In this document: piece after piece, positions 23,901 through 35,046 of the stretch
How the letters are laid out: each line of letters begins with the position of its first letter
How positions within the stretch are numbered: the stretch's first letter is position 1
Assembly (NCBI GenBank): GCA_951230915.1
Contig: OX579636.1
Location: 26,471,567-26,535,566, forward strand
DNA from: Antitrichia curtipendula
Lineage: Eukaryota; Streptophyta; Bryopsida; Hypnales; Leucodontaceae
Direction: 5' to 3'
Length of the DNA: 64,000 nucleotides
The notes under the pieces: model-generated
What the model was told of the DNA's origin: nothing
Databases searched by the model: none
What the model saw: only the letters and a program-made list of their open reading frames with translations
Translations under genes and position numbers: made by a program

Positions 23901-26097
23901 CTCCGACTTAAGTTCACGTTTCTCTCCAGCCAAAACACTTTCCTTGACGCTGGAGTTAAACATATCCTTCTTCTTAGAATAAGGTCCTTTCTTAATATGC
24001 CCATTCTTGGAAGGATCTTTGGAAAATTTCCCACTACCATCGTGCTTGCTTCCCACGTTCCCTTTATCTGACTTCAAATCCTTATCCCCAGCATTTGGCC
24101 TTCGGATCGGTTGCAAATTCGGCTTGCTGTCCCGGCCTCCCATCTTACCTTGTTGACTAGCTTTGGACGGTCTACCAACTTTAGGTTTCATCTTCTTCTG
24201 AAAATCGCTAGTTTCGGCATGCGAAGGAGCTGAGTCTTGAACGACTTCTTGGCCAGAAATCGCACCTGCGCCATTTGCAAACGTAGGTTCATCCTTAATA
24301 TTATTGTTCTTGTTTCGATTCTTCTTCCTCCCATACTGGTAAGTCAGTACATGACCTTCGCTTTCTGGAATCTCCGTTTTCAACTCAGGATCTTTCTCAG
24401 TCGTCTCGTTGAGTTTCTTCAAGGCGTTCCTAAAAGCACGCCTCGTTCCTACGTTTGCCTCCGAATCAGCCTCTTCACCCTCTGCAAACGACTTTAACCC
24501 TTCCCCTACGACATCATCGAGACTAGCTTGTTGATGTTGCCCTCGTCCTTCTGAACTTCTTCCCGACTGCAGATCGCTACCATTGTATTCGGGTTTCTCA
24601 TTCCAATCCTTCTCAGCGTCGTCGTCTTCAACGTCCTCTTCAGGATTTGCATCATTGAAGGGAACAGAATCGTCCTGCTGGTTCAATGTGACGACTTGCG
24701 TAAGATAAGGGTCGTCATGCTTTACATCGCTCATGACATCTCCCTCCTTCGCTGTGTCATCCTCTTGGCCGTCCAAGCCACTATCCCGAGGCGCGTCATC
24801 TTCGGGCACGTCCGCGTTCTCGTCTGCAGAGTCTTTGTGGGTAATTCCTGCCCGCTCATCTTGCACGGCACAAATTTCATCTAGGGCGCAATTAAACTTC
24901 TTATCGACTTTCCTCTTCGACCTCTGACGGGACGCTTCTTTCTGATCCGCATCAAAATCAGAAAGCTCAGCCGGTGTGCACCAACCACTGTCATAACACG
25001 AACACAATTTAGCACCACTCCAACGGCTGAGTAAGTGCTATCATGCAATACAAAAACAGATGGAACACTTACATTTGCTGTCCTGGCCCAAAGTATGTGA
25101 CGTAATACTTTCCGATGTATTTCCCTTCAGTCTCCAATCTCTCAACCTGCGAAGGTGATACAAAAAAATAAAGTCAGGTAATAAAACTATCACGGAGAAG
25201 GCATTGGAGAACCACCACGTCCAGGCTGCACTGCTAACCCCTTTAGAAAAAACAACGAACGCGTACAGCGGGGAGCTTAGCCATTAGACGACATCGCCAC
25301 TAGATCCTGGTGGCAAAAAACTTAAGCTTCATGCACCATAGGTTTTCATTTCGAATTTCATTCTACAACATTGTCTTTCAAAAGTGGGCACAAGAAAAAT
25401 CATAAGAAAAATCACAGAAACCACAATTAATCTCAGACAAATCTCGCAAGCAAGCTTGTAAGTCTGTCTATCACGCTTTGTTCTCGATGAAACCATCTCT
25501 CCTCTGGAGATTATGTTTGGAAGTGCAAAGAAGCGTCAAAACTTCTCCTAGTGAGGATCGCTGTCTAATGGGGCAGAACATGAAACACTCGCTCGAAGTA
25601 GGGTAGGTTGCTTCATCTACTTCTACGCCAGCAAGACGAAAAGCTTCGAGAGGAGGCCTGTCCGAACCTAACTAAGTCCGATTGCAGAACCAAGTTTCCA
25701 GGAAATCTACATCGTGACCCTTCGACTCAAGCTATGGCAACCGTAAAGTATTGCTTTGATGGACGGGACTGCAGAGATGGTTCTCTGAGCGATTGAAACA
25801 AGAAACGGGGTTTGGTACAAGCCAATTCAACAGTCAATTCCTCAGAAAGGCTTGCTGCTCCGGGAAAACAAAATTACTGCTCAAAATTCACTGAAGCCTC
25901 GCTTCAAAAGTCCAACAATGCCATCTCACGTGTCGATTGCGGCGTACCTGCGCAGGCCATGCTGGCCAACCCTTCACTTTTGCCAACACGAGGTCTCCTT
26001 GGTTAAACTCCCGGGGCGGAGGTGCGTCGGCAGAAACACCGGCTGAAGCGCCCCCTGCTTTGGCAACCCTCCCGGCTCCTCCTTTCTTTTTCGCCAT
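17939..26097 (-). CDS. HUA2-like (HULK-type) PWWP and CID/RPR domain protein
   Basis: Nuclear factor of the plant HUA2/HULK family, linked in angiosperms to transcription and pre-mRNA processing. Coding exons are 26097-25948, 25146-25073, 24987-23811, 23387-22270 (or from 23390), 22005-21887, 21744-21404, 21141-21033, 20709-20606, 20281-20091, 19703-19136, 19011-18633, 18520-18287 and 18012-17939; phases agree throughout, about 1,545 residues. The N-terminal PWWP domain has GDLVLAKVKGWPAWPAQ (about 34-50) and continues YVTYFGPGQQIGWCTPAEL. A long charged, low-complexity, Lys/Ser-rich middle follows. SMKVLIAAAQAKQRARQ precedes a CID/RPR domain (about 952-1090: ARDTFVGMLETVSRTKDSIG, EPSFHRRVDFWFLLDSVTQ, NLWLERKVMPESILRHFMNE). 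Next come the family motif VLEDVDGELEMEDVS, proline-rich runs and a C-terminus ending SSWRPA. Retaining the last intron would instead end ...NPPGIP at 18276. Slightly longer than Arabidopsis HUA2. Confidence 0.92.
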
Positions 26098-26106
26098 AGC
26101 CTAGGG

Positions 26107-26112
26107 TTACAT
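26107..26112 (-). promoter_or_regulatory. Start-stop upstream ORF (ATG-TAA) before the HUA2-like start
   Basis: On the minus strand, ATGTAA lies nine bases before the HUA2-like ATG, directly after TTTTGCAG, which could itself be a leader-intron acceptor. Start-stop uORFs are known to stall ribosomes in some plant leaders. Whether this one is in the mature mRNA is not shown. Confidence 0.4.
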
Positions 26113-26960
26113 CTGCAAAAGAATTGCCAAGGTACACACCTCACAACTCTTCGAACTCCAAAAACCCTAACCGTGATTCCTAGTCCTCGCGTTTAACCAA
26201 CGCAGGGAATCACCCAAACCTGATGCATGCTCCTCCAAAGTGGCACCCGTTTCACTCAAACAAACTACTCCAACCATTGCATGAGCTCTCGCGCCTCTAA
26301 ACCACGACCTCGCACTCTGGCACCTATCTGCACTTCTCGGCCCTTAACAGCCAACAGGCAGGAGAAATAATATTCTAATCGCACAAAACAGTCACTCGCG
26401 ACCAAACTCGGCACCAAACCCCGCCCACTCTTCTCAAAACATTGGAAGCGCAAGGGCGCCACACCCTATCATCCAAAAAAATCAAAAGATAAAATAAGAG
26501 AAATAAATACGGGCTAACCTCAATCAGATTCTTTTGCCACGGACACTGCTCTGAATTCCACCCGCACAGCTTCCACGGCTCGCACCTAACCCCAAGCCTT
26601 AAGTTTTTGCTTCCACGCGACCTATTTGCCTTCCCACATGACGAAATGCGACGATATTGAAGTCGGTGGAAGCAGGAAAAATTCGGCTTCGCGATGCGTT
26701 GGAGTGACAGGCAATGCGACGCCCTTCCTTGCAATCAATTCACGCCAGGCACCTGTCGATGAAACCCTAACCACCATCGCCAAGCTCCACGCTCGCAACT
26801 CATCTCTCCGAGGTTCCTGTCTCCTCTCCCTGGCGCCCTTCCCAATACCTGATGGATCCACATCTACGACCACATCCTTGCGTTCTCATCCAGAGTTTAT
26901 CATCCGTCTATCATTCGTATATTTTGGTCTTTTTCAGTCGATGTCACGGTGAATTAACCC
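26113..26960. promoter_or_regulatory. Leader/promoter region of the HUA2-like gene
   Basis: GC-richer stretch upstream of the minus-strand start. ORFs here run in several frames with no recognisable product. It ends abruptly at 26961, where TTAACCCCTAAATGCC begins an AT-rich block; this is the terminus of the TTAA-bordered repeat family. Confidence 0.4.
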
Positions 26961-27275
26961 TTAACCCCTAAATGCCTGAGACACCAAAATTTGCTGTCCA
27001 CAATACTTTGAAGTTGAATAATATCTAACCAAGTTTCTATATTTACTATTTTATATTTTTGAAAAATCTTTTGTGAAGTCTAGTTTTAGCATCAAAAACC
27101 TGATTTTGAAATTTATTAACTATGATTTTTCTATTCAAGATTTTCAACTATGTGCAAGGGTGTCCATTGCAATCTTGATTTTCTGTAGTGATGAGGGCTC
27201 TTGGAAATGAGACTTAAATACACTAAATCTTGGGGAAAAAATCACATTAGAAATTCATTTTAAAAAATTGTATAG
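26961..27275. repeat. Left end of a TTAA-family repeat (truncated)
   Basis: Starts TTAACCCCTAAATGCC, matching the family end at 3758 and 57773. I could not find its right terminus, so it is probably truncated or interrupted by the inverted-repeat element that follows. Confidence 0.45.
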
Positions 27276-27880
27276 TAAATTTCACTCGGAGGGGGGTCAC
27301 TCAGTGTATTCTTTGGACATCACATGCGAACAAGTAAATTTTCTATCCCTATTTACTTTTTAATAAATTTTGATTTAGCTCCAAATTTTTGAATGTTGTT
27401 ACATAATCAATATATCTTTTATGTGGAAAAAAATTGGATTCAATTGTATTCAACAAGATATCCAAATGCACAATTGAAGATTGCACTAAAATGGTTGTGT
27501 TTTCACTTCAAATGTTAATCAAGATTGCATTTGAATGACAATTGTATCCAACTTTGGTATGCATAAACTTTAACCAAGACTTCATTTATTGGAAATTTTA
27601 AAATGATTTTAAAAATGTTATTTACCATATTAAATAGGGGGTCAAATATTTTTGCCAATTATACATTGTATTTATTTTCTTACAAAATTTGTAAGTAAGT
27701 ATTTCAAGTAAAAAAAATTCTCAAAAATTCACAATATAAACCTCCAACATAACAAAACATGCTATAATTTTTTCAAACTATTTAAATGATTTCTTACCAT
27801 ATAAGATAGGGGGTCAAAGATTTTTTTCACACGTGATGTCCGAAGAATACATAGAGTGAACCCCTCGAGAGATTTCGAGA
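27276..27880. mobile_element. Short TIR element with about 45-bp inverted ends
   Basis: Arm 27285-27330 contains GTGTATTCTTTGGACATCAC. Arm 27825-27870 contains the reverse complement GTGATGTCCGAAGAATACAT. The arms agree at most positions and extend outward as AAATTTCACTCGG-like sequence. Inside, TTACCATAT(T)AA.ATAGGGGGTCAAA occurs twice as a direct repeat (about 27620 and 27794). No coding capacity; MITE-like. Confidence 0.7.
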
Positions 27881-29520
27881 AGCCATAAATTGATTGGGAT
27901 TATGCATGTTAGACCCTTTATCCTCATATGTTTTTGCAACATAATTTATATTTAATATACTATTAGATAAAAAGATAATGAACATTAAAAAATATCTAAT
28001 CATTTTAAATTTAAATTTTAAAAATTACAATATTATTCAATACAAATTTTAAAATTTTAATTTATAAGTTTATAATTGAAATTTCAAAAAAATTAATTAT
28101 AGAAATATATGTACTTAAAAGGTTCATTGTAAAATTTTTAACATTTTTAATTGAATGTCACTAAAAGAACAATCAAGATTTAGTTTCAAAATAATATAAG
28201 TTCTTCTATTTATGCAAAATATATTGAAAACAATTAGTTTTATAGTTGTTTAAGTTTGAAATAAACTTTAAAGCCTCTTGTACCACTCAACTCCATCTTT
28301 TTCATCATCCATAGGGTATAAGCCATTATCTTTTGACGAAAGTTTATGCTAGACCAATACAAAATAAGCAACATGGCAACAATAAATCTCCATGTAAAAA
28401 TGCATATTCCTTGTTAGTATTGTTCAAAAGTAATGCTATGCAAAAAAATAGTGCTTTGAGAAACTTGATTTCAAAATATTAAACTACACTAGCTATAGGA
28501 TTAAAGTAAATAAAAAAAAATAGATTGGAGTTAGTTTAATCCCTCAAGGACTAGGAAGTAGTCAAAATTTTCCAAAATAGTAAAGACATAATATAAAATG
28601 AAATTCAAAAGAATAATTTAATGATGACTTGAATTAAAAAAAGTTTAAAATATGATCTTTAAATATAATTATATTAAAAATATAGTTTTAAAAAATGATT
28701 AAATGTGATTTATAGATTATGTTGCACCCTTTGAGACACTTAAGCTTAGCTTTTCAAGTTTCCTCCCTAATAACTGTGTAGCACTTTACTTTTAGTGACA
28801 CCGAAAGTTACAATCTTCTAATAATGCACATGCCATGTACATGCAATGTTAGGTTCCAACTCTAATCATCGGCTCCATTTTCCATGACTCCCATTATTTA
28901 ACTTCCACAAGACACTGAGCATGTCATTTGATGACATGGGACATAACTTCCATTGATATCCAAGCACTCAATGGCAACACTATTCCCCATTAGTGCTAAT
29001 TCCCTTTCAATGGTACCCAACTCCCCACTAAACCCGACCAATCTCATTTCAAGACTCACCTTGGGACTCACCCCATGGACTAATGAAGAGCATGATACCA
29101 TCCAACCAATATCAAAGAATGCACAAGCACTCTACAATAACACAGAAGCAACAGTGAGGCTCCAACACTAATTTCACCGCATGTGGACACTATGATCCAC
29201 CATGATACCACTCGAGAGTGAAGAGGAAGACAATCCCTTCTAATAGTATTATTTATGGATACCAATGGATCCCTTCCTAGGGCTCTCCAGGACGAAAGAC
29301 CATCCAATTCTAAACTTTAGTTTCAAAACTAGGCCCTTCAATCTTCCTATCAAGATAACTTTCAACTAAAAACTCAAACCCACATGCGAACTCATTTCAT
29401 AATTTACTCTTTTTGTAGATCACCTTAGACTATTCATTTTCCAAATGCAACAAGTATTGAGGAAGTTTTGACTTTCTAAAGATCCAAGTTCATGAGGAGG
29501 TGTATTTCTCTAGGACTCTA
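27881..29520. other. AT-rich spacer, then mixed-composition stretch
   Basis: 27881-28730 is very AT-rich with no gene. A TTAATCCCTCAAGGAC phrase near 28540 resembles a decayed TTAA-family end. From 28740 to 29330 composition becomes gene-like. A minus-strand frame 29101-28898 (SLEMRLVGFSGELGTIEREL) looks like degraded coding sequence, but I do not recognise the family. Confidence 0.35.
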
Positions 29521-29850
29521 CCTTCTTTAGATGCCTATAACTTTTAGTTCATAGCTCAGTTCTTTGTGAGACTTCTCATTCTGAAAACCTTATCTTGTTA
29601 GCTTTTCAACAATATGTGTTATGTCCTATTGGGATTAGGAGATCCTCTTGGAACCTCTACTCCCATGTCCCACACCTTAGAGCTTAGCTAAGACATTGTC
29701 AACTTTGAGGAGCCATAAGTTTTAATTCTCAACTTAGATCCTTGCGTTCTTGAGATTCATGGATGCATTTTCTTACTAGATTTCCAAGCATGTATAGCAC
29801 GTCATCCAATTCATCCCAACTAGAGCACTTGATGTCAACAAACTCTTTGC
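29520..29850. repeat. Diverged tandem duplication, period about 181 bp
   Basis: The phrase ATGCCTATAACTTTTAGTTC followed by ATAGCTCAG.TC.TTG (from 29530) recurs as AGCCATAAGTTTTAATTCTC followed by AACTTAGATCCTTG (from 29711). The following about 100 bp of each remain alignable (AGCTTTTCAACAATATGTG versus AGATTTCCAAGCATGTATAG). Likely part of an old retroelement leader or LTR; class unproven. Confidence 0.45.
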
Positions 29851-31500
29851 TTTTTAGAACTCCTCGTTTTTCTCATCTAATCTCCTGCAAGGTTTGGAAA
29901 GTCACCTCCAATGTCTACTTTGCTCACCAAAATAGAACATACACACCTTAGAGTGAGGGACATGACAAATTATATACATACAATTAGATCAAATACTACA
30001 CTATCCAATATTTTTTTGCAAAATTTAAAACCATAAAATAAAAATTGCTTTTAAAATTGATTATAGATAGTAAATTCATAATTTTTAAATAAAATATTTA
30101 TATTTTGAATGTCAAATTTTTATTATGTTAATTTTTTAAGATGTTTAGTTTACATATTTATTCTAACTGATTTTAAATGATTGTTTTTTTTAACTAAAAT
30201 AGTTTGTTTTTGAAGTCAATCATATGAATATTTCTTGAACTATAGAATATTTATAAAAAATATTTGAAAATCCAAACCAAGAAATTGTTAGAGAACTAAC
30301 CTATGATTCTATAATTATTTAGATGGATGAAAAAACAAAGATTATATGTATTGTTGACATGTTTGTTTTTAAGTGTTGTTTGACATTTGTTGTCACATTG
30401 CAAATGCGTACATTATGTAAAAACATATATTTGCATGTTATTTTGATGAGAAGATAACCATCGAAGAGCCTCATTAGTTTGAAGTAATCTTCTTAAGTTA
30501 TACAATCTCATTGTTTTTAAGTTTTAATATGTTGAACTGGAGGTTGGAGAATCTGAAGATGCACAAGGAATGATGGAGTGATGCTCCTCTTGAAACTCTA
30601 TTTTTTACCTTTGTTAGACAACTATTAGATCCTAGATCCATTATTTCCATACTTGAAGATATTTTCAAATTGTATTTCATGTGTTTAAAGTTGTTGAAAC
30701 AAAAGGTGAAGCTTGTTTTGTCTTTCTTTTGGATTTTGAAGAATTATAACTCCACATACAGGATATAGATAGAATTATGAGAAGAAAAGGGATAGCCAAT
30801 GAATGAAATGTAGTCTATGTGGCATATTATAGGTTGAAATCTACTTGTGTAGGTGGATGAGGTGAATACAATTTGATGTGTTATACCAAATTTATACAAG
30901 CATAAATATGGTTCATATGTATTATACTTATATGGTTATACTATATTCCATATGGATCACACAAGTATTGGCATACATCTCTCTGTACATGATTTGATTT
31001 TGGAATCCTTTATATTGTTGGCCAAATCTAATTGTAGCTAAAACCCTGATGTTTTTCCAAGGCAAATCCTCTCTATTATAACAATGTATGATCCTTTAGA
31101 AGTTAACTACTATAGGTTCATAGTTGAATATACTCGCTTTAATACATCTCCAACAAACGATTATTGTTTTTTAAATTATAGTATAAAATCATCACTTGGA
31201 ATGTACCTTTAGACTTTTAGAAAACACATGCTTGAACATTTTAATCCCAAAACTAATTCCATGTTTTTGGGGTCCAAATACTGCTTCAAAGTACTCAAAT
31301 CCAAAACATGGCTTAAATCTTCAAGTTGATTTATTCATTAACAAATCCAACCATAGGATCCTTTGGTAAACTTGTTAGGGTATACCCTCCTAAAATTTCA
31401 GAATAAGAATCCTTACCAATTACGAGATCCTATCGTTTGAATTTTCAAAAAGAATAATTTTCATTTCTTTTCAAATGGCTATTTTCATCTTTCAAACTTT
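29851..31500. other. AT-rich spacer, no gene seen
   Basis: Only short AT-driven ORFs and no recognisable RNA gene or domain. Confidence 0.4.
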
Positions 31501-31641
31501 TTACACAAAAATGTGTAAATCCTAAAATTTATTACTTTCTAAAGTAAATAGAAGTAGAATATGATTTAAAATACTAAATTGTTAAGAATTTAGTTCTATA
31601 GAATTGAAAAATCCCAGTTCCAATGTTGTAATAATTAATCT

Positions 31642-31880
31642 ACATCCTATGATTTAAGGTTTTTTCAAAAATATCAAAAATTGAGTTTAATAAAAGATTT
31701 CAAAATATATTAGAGTAGAGATTTCTGAACTGCCCGAAAACTAAAACTCCTCATAACATTCACATTATTAATCAAAATGAAATGATTCAAAGCTTTTCAT
31801 ATATACATAAATCTAGAAAATCAAGTTCAAATTTTTATTTCTTAAAAGTGTGATTTTTTCTATGTTGCCCAAGGAGCAAA
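31642..31880 (-). repeat. Internal fragment of TTAA-family repeat (copy D)
   Basis: Its reverse complement aligns well with 52805-53045. Shared blocks are GAAAAAATCAC, TTTGATTAAT/TTTGATCAAT, TTATGAGGAGTTTTAGTTT and CAATTTTTGATATTTTTTGAAAAAA. Both family termini are missing, so this is a truncated copy. Confidence 0.6.
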
Positions 31881-33334
31881 AGAAACTATATATCATACAA
31901 TTATTTTTTAACCATGTACTCAAAAGTTATAAAAACTATTGCACCTTAAAGCTACTTCCTCAACCACATATTGTGTGAATATTTTGAAACAAAAAAATGA
32001 AAATTTTGTTCTTGATAAGCTGTCCAAAATTGTTATATTGCCATGAAGACACCATTCGAACCTTTGAAGGTTAATATGTAAAAATATAAAAATAATTGAG
32101 AAATAAAAATAAAAATCTATAATATTTAATAACTCCATGAAGATAGGCATGCAAAACAAGAACCATTGAAATATATATTTTATAATTCAAAGTGCATAAA
32201 AAGATTTATTTTTAAGTACTTACATATAACTTAAAAAATATTAGTATGTCCTTTGTTGTTTTCAGAACCAAAATAAAAGTAGAAATATTTTTTTAATTAT
32301 AAAACCTTATGAAATTCAACAACATTCACATCGTAGTATGAAAGTTGCATTCTTGGTGTGAATAGAAAGCTTTATGCACGAAGGAGTGCAAGGGCTTTAT
32401 TTTGTGGCATTTGGACATGTCATGTGAAAGTTATTATTATTTTTTAAATAGAAGATAATTTACTTCAATTTTTTTTATTCATACAAAATTTGAAATTCAT
32501 TAACTTTAGCACTGCATGTTCAAATGCCATGAAATAAAGTCTGTGCACTCTTCCTTGCAAAGAGCTTTCCAACAGTACCAAGAGCGTTGCCACCCTTCAC
32601 AGTTTCTTAGATTTCAACATATCAAGCAAAGAAAACAAAACAAACAACCTAATTTAAGGTATAGATTTAGCTTTAAGAAAAATACCCTTCATATTATAGT
32701 TCTTAAACTACTAGAGGATCATTTGTTTAAATTTTCAATTCTAAATTACTTAGATGGATTTACATAATAGTACTCTTGAACTTGAAATTGCAAATGTAAT
32801 ATACTTTTAAAAATCAATAAACCCAATTAGATCTTACTTTGAAAAAAATTTAGAATTTTTCTACATAAGTTTACTATAAACTTTAGCTACATTACATTAG
32901 TGTTTTCGAAGTTGTGCTTGAAAATACTTGTGATATGGGATTTGTGACAAGAAATAGTATAGGCTTTTCTTGCAATCACCTTTATCAGAGGCAAGATGAA
33001 TTTTACCTTTAATCTTGCTAATATAATAATTGTTAGAGATTTGTTTTTCTTACGTAATATACATTTCTTTTTTCTTTTGGTAATATACATTACCCATAAA
33101 GTTTCATTATTACAATCCTTTTGGATTTTGAATCCTCATTTACTACTATAAATTTGTGTTTGTTGCAATTGTTGAAGCTCGTGTTGAAGCAATAATTGAA
33201 AGTCCTTAATGACTCTTTTATAACTATGGTGAAAGACATGAATATTGGATTTAACGTGTAACGTTTGTCAAGTATAAGACAATCATAGAAATGAATAGTC
33301 AATGAAAAATTGTTGAGATGCAAAATAAAGGTTG
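31881..33334. other. AT-rich spacer with a dispersed-repeat fragment
   Basis: Near 32340-32440 the phrase ATTTTGTGGCATTTGGACAT recurs almost unchanged at about 35305 (GTGGCATTTGGACATCG) and 44940 (GGTTTTGTGGCGTTTGGAT), marking three copies of one repeat. No gene is seen. Confidence 0.4.
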
Positions 33335-33533
33335 AATGCCACATTTAACTACTTCTGGACTTTCAAGTGAATTATGGACAAAACATTCATAAAACTTTAG
33401 ATAATAACATCTGGAGATCTTCAAATGTTTGTATAGATCTCCCAATCTTTTGCATTATCTCCAAATGACCATTTTTTTTCCTATTATTAATTTTGGACCC
33501 TTTGAAAGTCCAGAAGTAGTTAAATGCAACATT
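33335..33533. repeat. Foldback element, about 30-bp near-perfect inverted arms
   Basis: Arms CATTTAACTACTTCTGGACT (left, ending 33366) and its reverse complement (from 33502) pair over about 30 bp with two or three mismatches. A second nested pair, TGGAGATCT and AGATCTCCCA, lies inside the 135-bp loop. The structure would form a long hairpin if transcribed. Confidence 0.7.
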
Positions 33534-34881
33534 TGAGCACAATAACACTTTATACTTTGCCAAACTTACATTATTTGGTAGAATGTGAACATTAGAAACT
33601 AACACGGTTTCAAGAATGTTGTTGAATAGTGGACCTAGGGAAGGTAATAAGCAGTCTTTTTTTTTTGGTTTCTCTTGAATCTGCATAGAGGCATAAAATC
33701 CAAAATCTTTGGTTTAAGGTAGGCTACATGCAATTTTTTTAATGCGAAAAATGTGGCTACAAAAATAAAGTTGTGGGACTCATTTGGCAACATTCACAAT
33801 ATCCAAGAGTGGTACAAGTGGCACTATCAAAAGACATTTGGAGTTGGTCTTGGCATTGCACAAAAAAGTTTGGACTCAAATTGTGGCACATTACTGTTTT
33901 TCTACAGTAAAATATTGGAACTACAATAACTTGTAAAAGTATACAAGAGACAACTATATAAATCTCAATGCAAAATGTGTAAGTATGCAAACGACTGGCA
34001 AAAATAGTGATTGACGGTTTGTTGTACTTGGCACTCATTCATCATCAAAGAAGAGATGTTGGCTACAAGGGCAATCTATTAGCCTTTAGATGGTTGACAC
34101 TTGGCGATGTTCAAGTTTATAGGGGTGCAAGTAGCAGACTATGTCTGGCCCCAAATGGACATGGGTTGGCTAGTTTTGATTCAAATATGGCATGTGCTCA
34201 TTGTATGATGGTGCACTTCTGGCATGTGCATGCCATTTTTATCTAGTAATTTTCTATAGGCCCGGTGCTATGCTTGAAATTATGGTGGAATTAGGCGTTT
34301 AAATGCCCAATTAAAAAACACTAGTAATAAGTAGCGTGAAATTAATGTTTTAGCTACATGAAATAATAGCGGGTATAAAATAATGCATACATTCAAACAG
34401 TATTCCCAAAATATTCTCCAAATCTATAAACAAAAATTCCAAGGGCTATTTTGGAACTACTTTACCTGAATTAAAAGTAGGCCATTTTTTATATTTACTG
34501 AATTAGATGAATCCTATCTTTCCTAATCCATCATTTGAAAGAGGAAATGGTCTAGATCCTTAATGAAAGAGGATAGTGACTCATTGGTCAAAATTCTTGG
34601 AAACCATAATCAATTACAAAAAATAGACATGTGTCATCTTTTCATACAATGAAAAACCTTTAAATCTTGCCTATATTTTCTTACTAATGTTGGGATCCAA
34701 TTGCATTTTCTATCTCCACTTCAAATCCTAAACACCTCCAAACACCCCTAAACACCAAACAAATTGTTGCATTAGAAGTCATCCAAACAAATCAACCTCC
34801 GAGCTCCACTCCCATATTGCAATGGAGTTGTATCTACCACAAAGATGCCACAAAGTGGTGAGAAAGCAGCAAGGGAGGGAG
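33534..34881. other. Spacer, no supported gene
   Basis: The 79-codon plus-strand frame at 34007-34246 is the only mildly gene-like stretch. It has no recognisable domain and may be a remnant of an element. Confidence 0.35.
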
Positions 34882-35046
34882 CACTACTAGAAAATTCAAT
34901 TTTTCTGTTGATTTGGTTGTGTTGATTTGGTTCACCTTTTAGTTGATTTGGACAATAATCTGTTGATTTGGATATAAGCCAACAACAAAAAGTGAGTCAA
35001 ATCAACGCGACCAAATCAACGAAGAAATTGAATTTTCCTATAACTC
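34882..35046. mobile_element. Small CACTA-like non-autonomous element
   Basis: Begins CACTACTAGAAAATTCAAT, the typical end of En/Spm (CACTA) transposons. The right end, read inward, is GAGTTATAGGAAAATTCAAT, so its CACTA tip is eroded. GTTGATTTGG occurs four times in direct orientation (34907, 34921, 34942, 34962) and (C/T)CAAATCAAC twice inverted (about 34997 and 35011), like the subterminal transposase-binding repeats of CACTA elements. Confidence 0.6.

Noticed and set aside
25250..25325. tRNA-like text on the minus strand in HUA2-like intron 2 (GTCTAATGGCTAAG resembles a D-arm)
   Set aside because: No anticodon stem, no T-arm with GGTTCRA, and no acceptor pairing.
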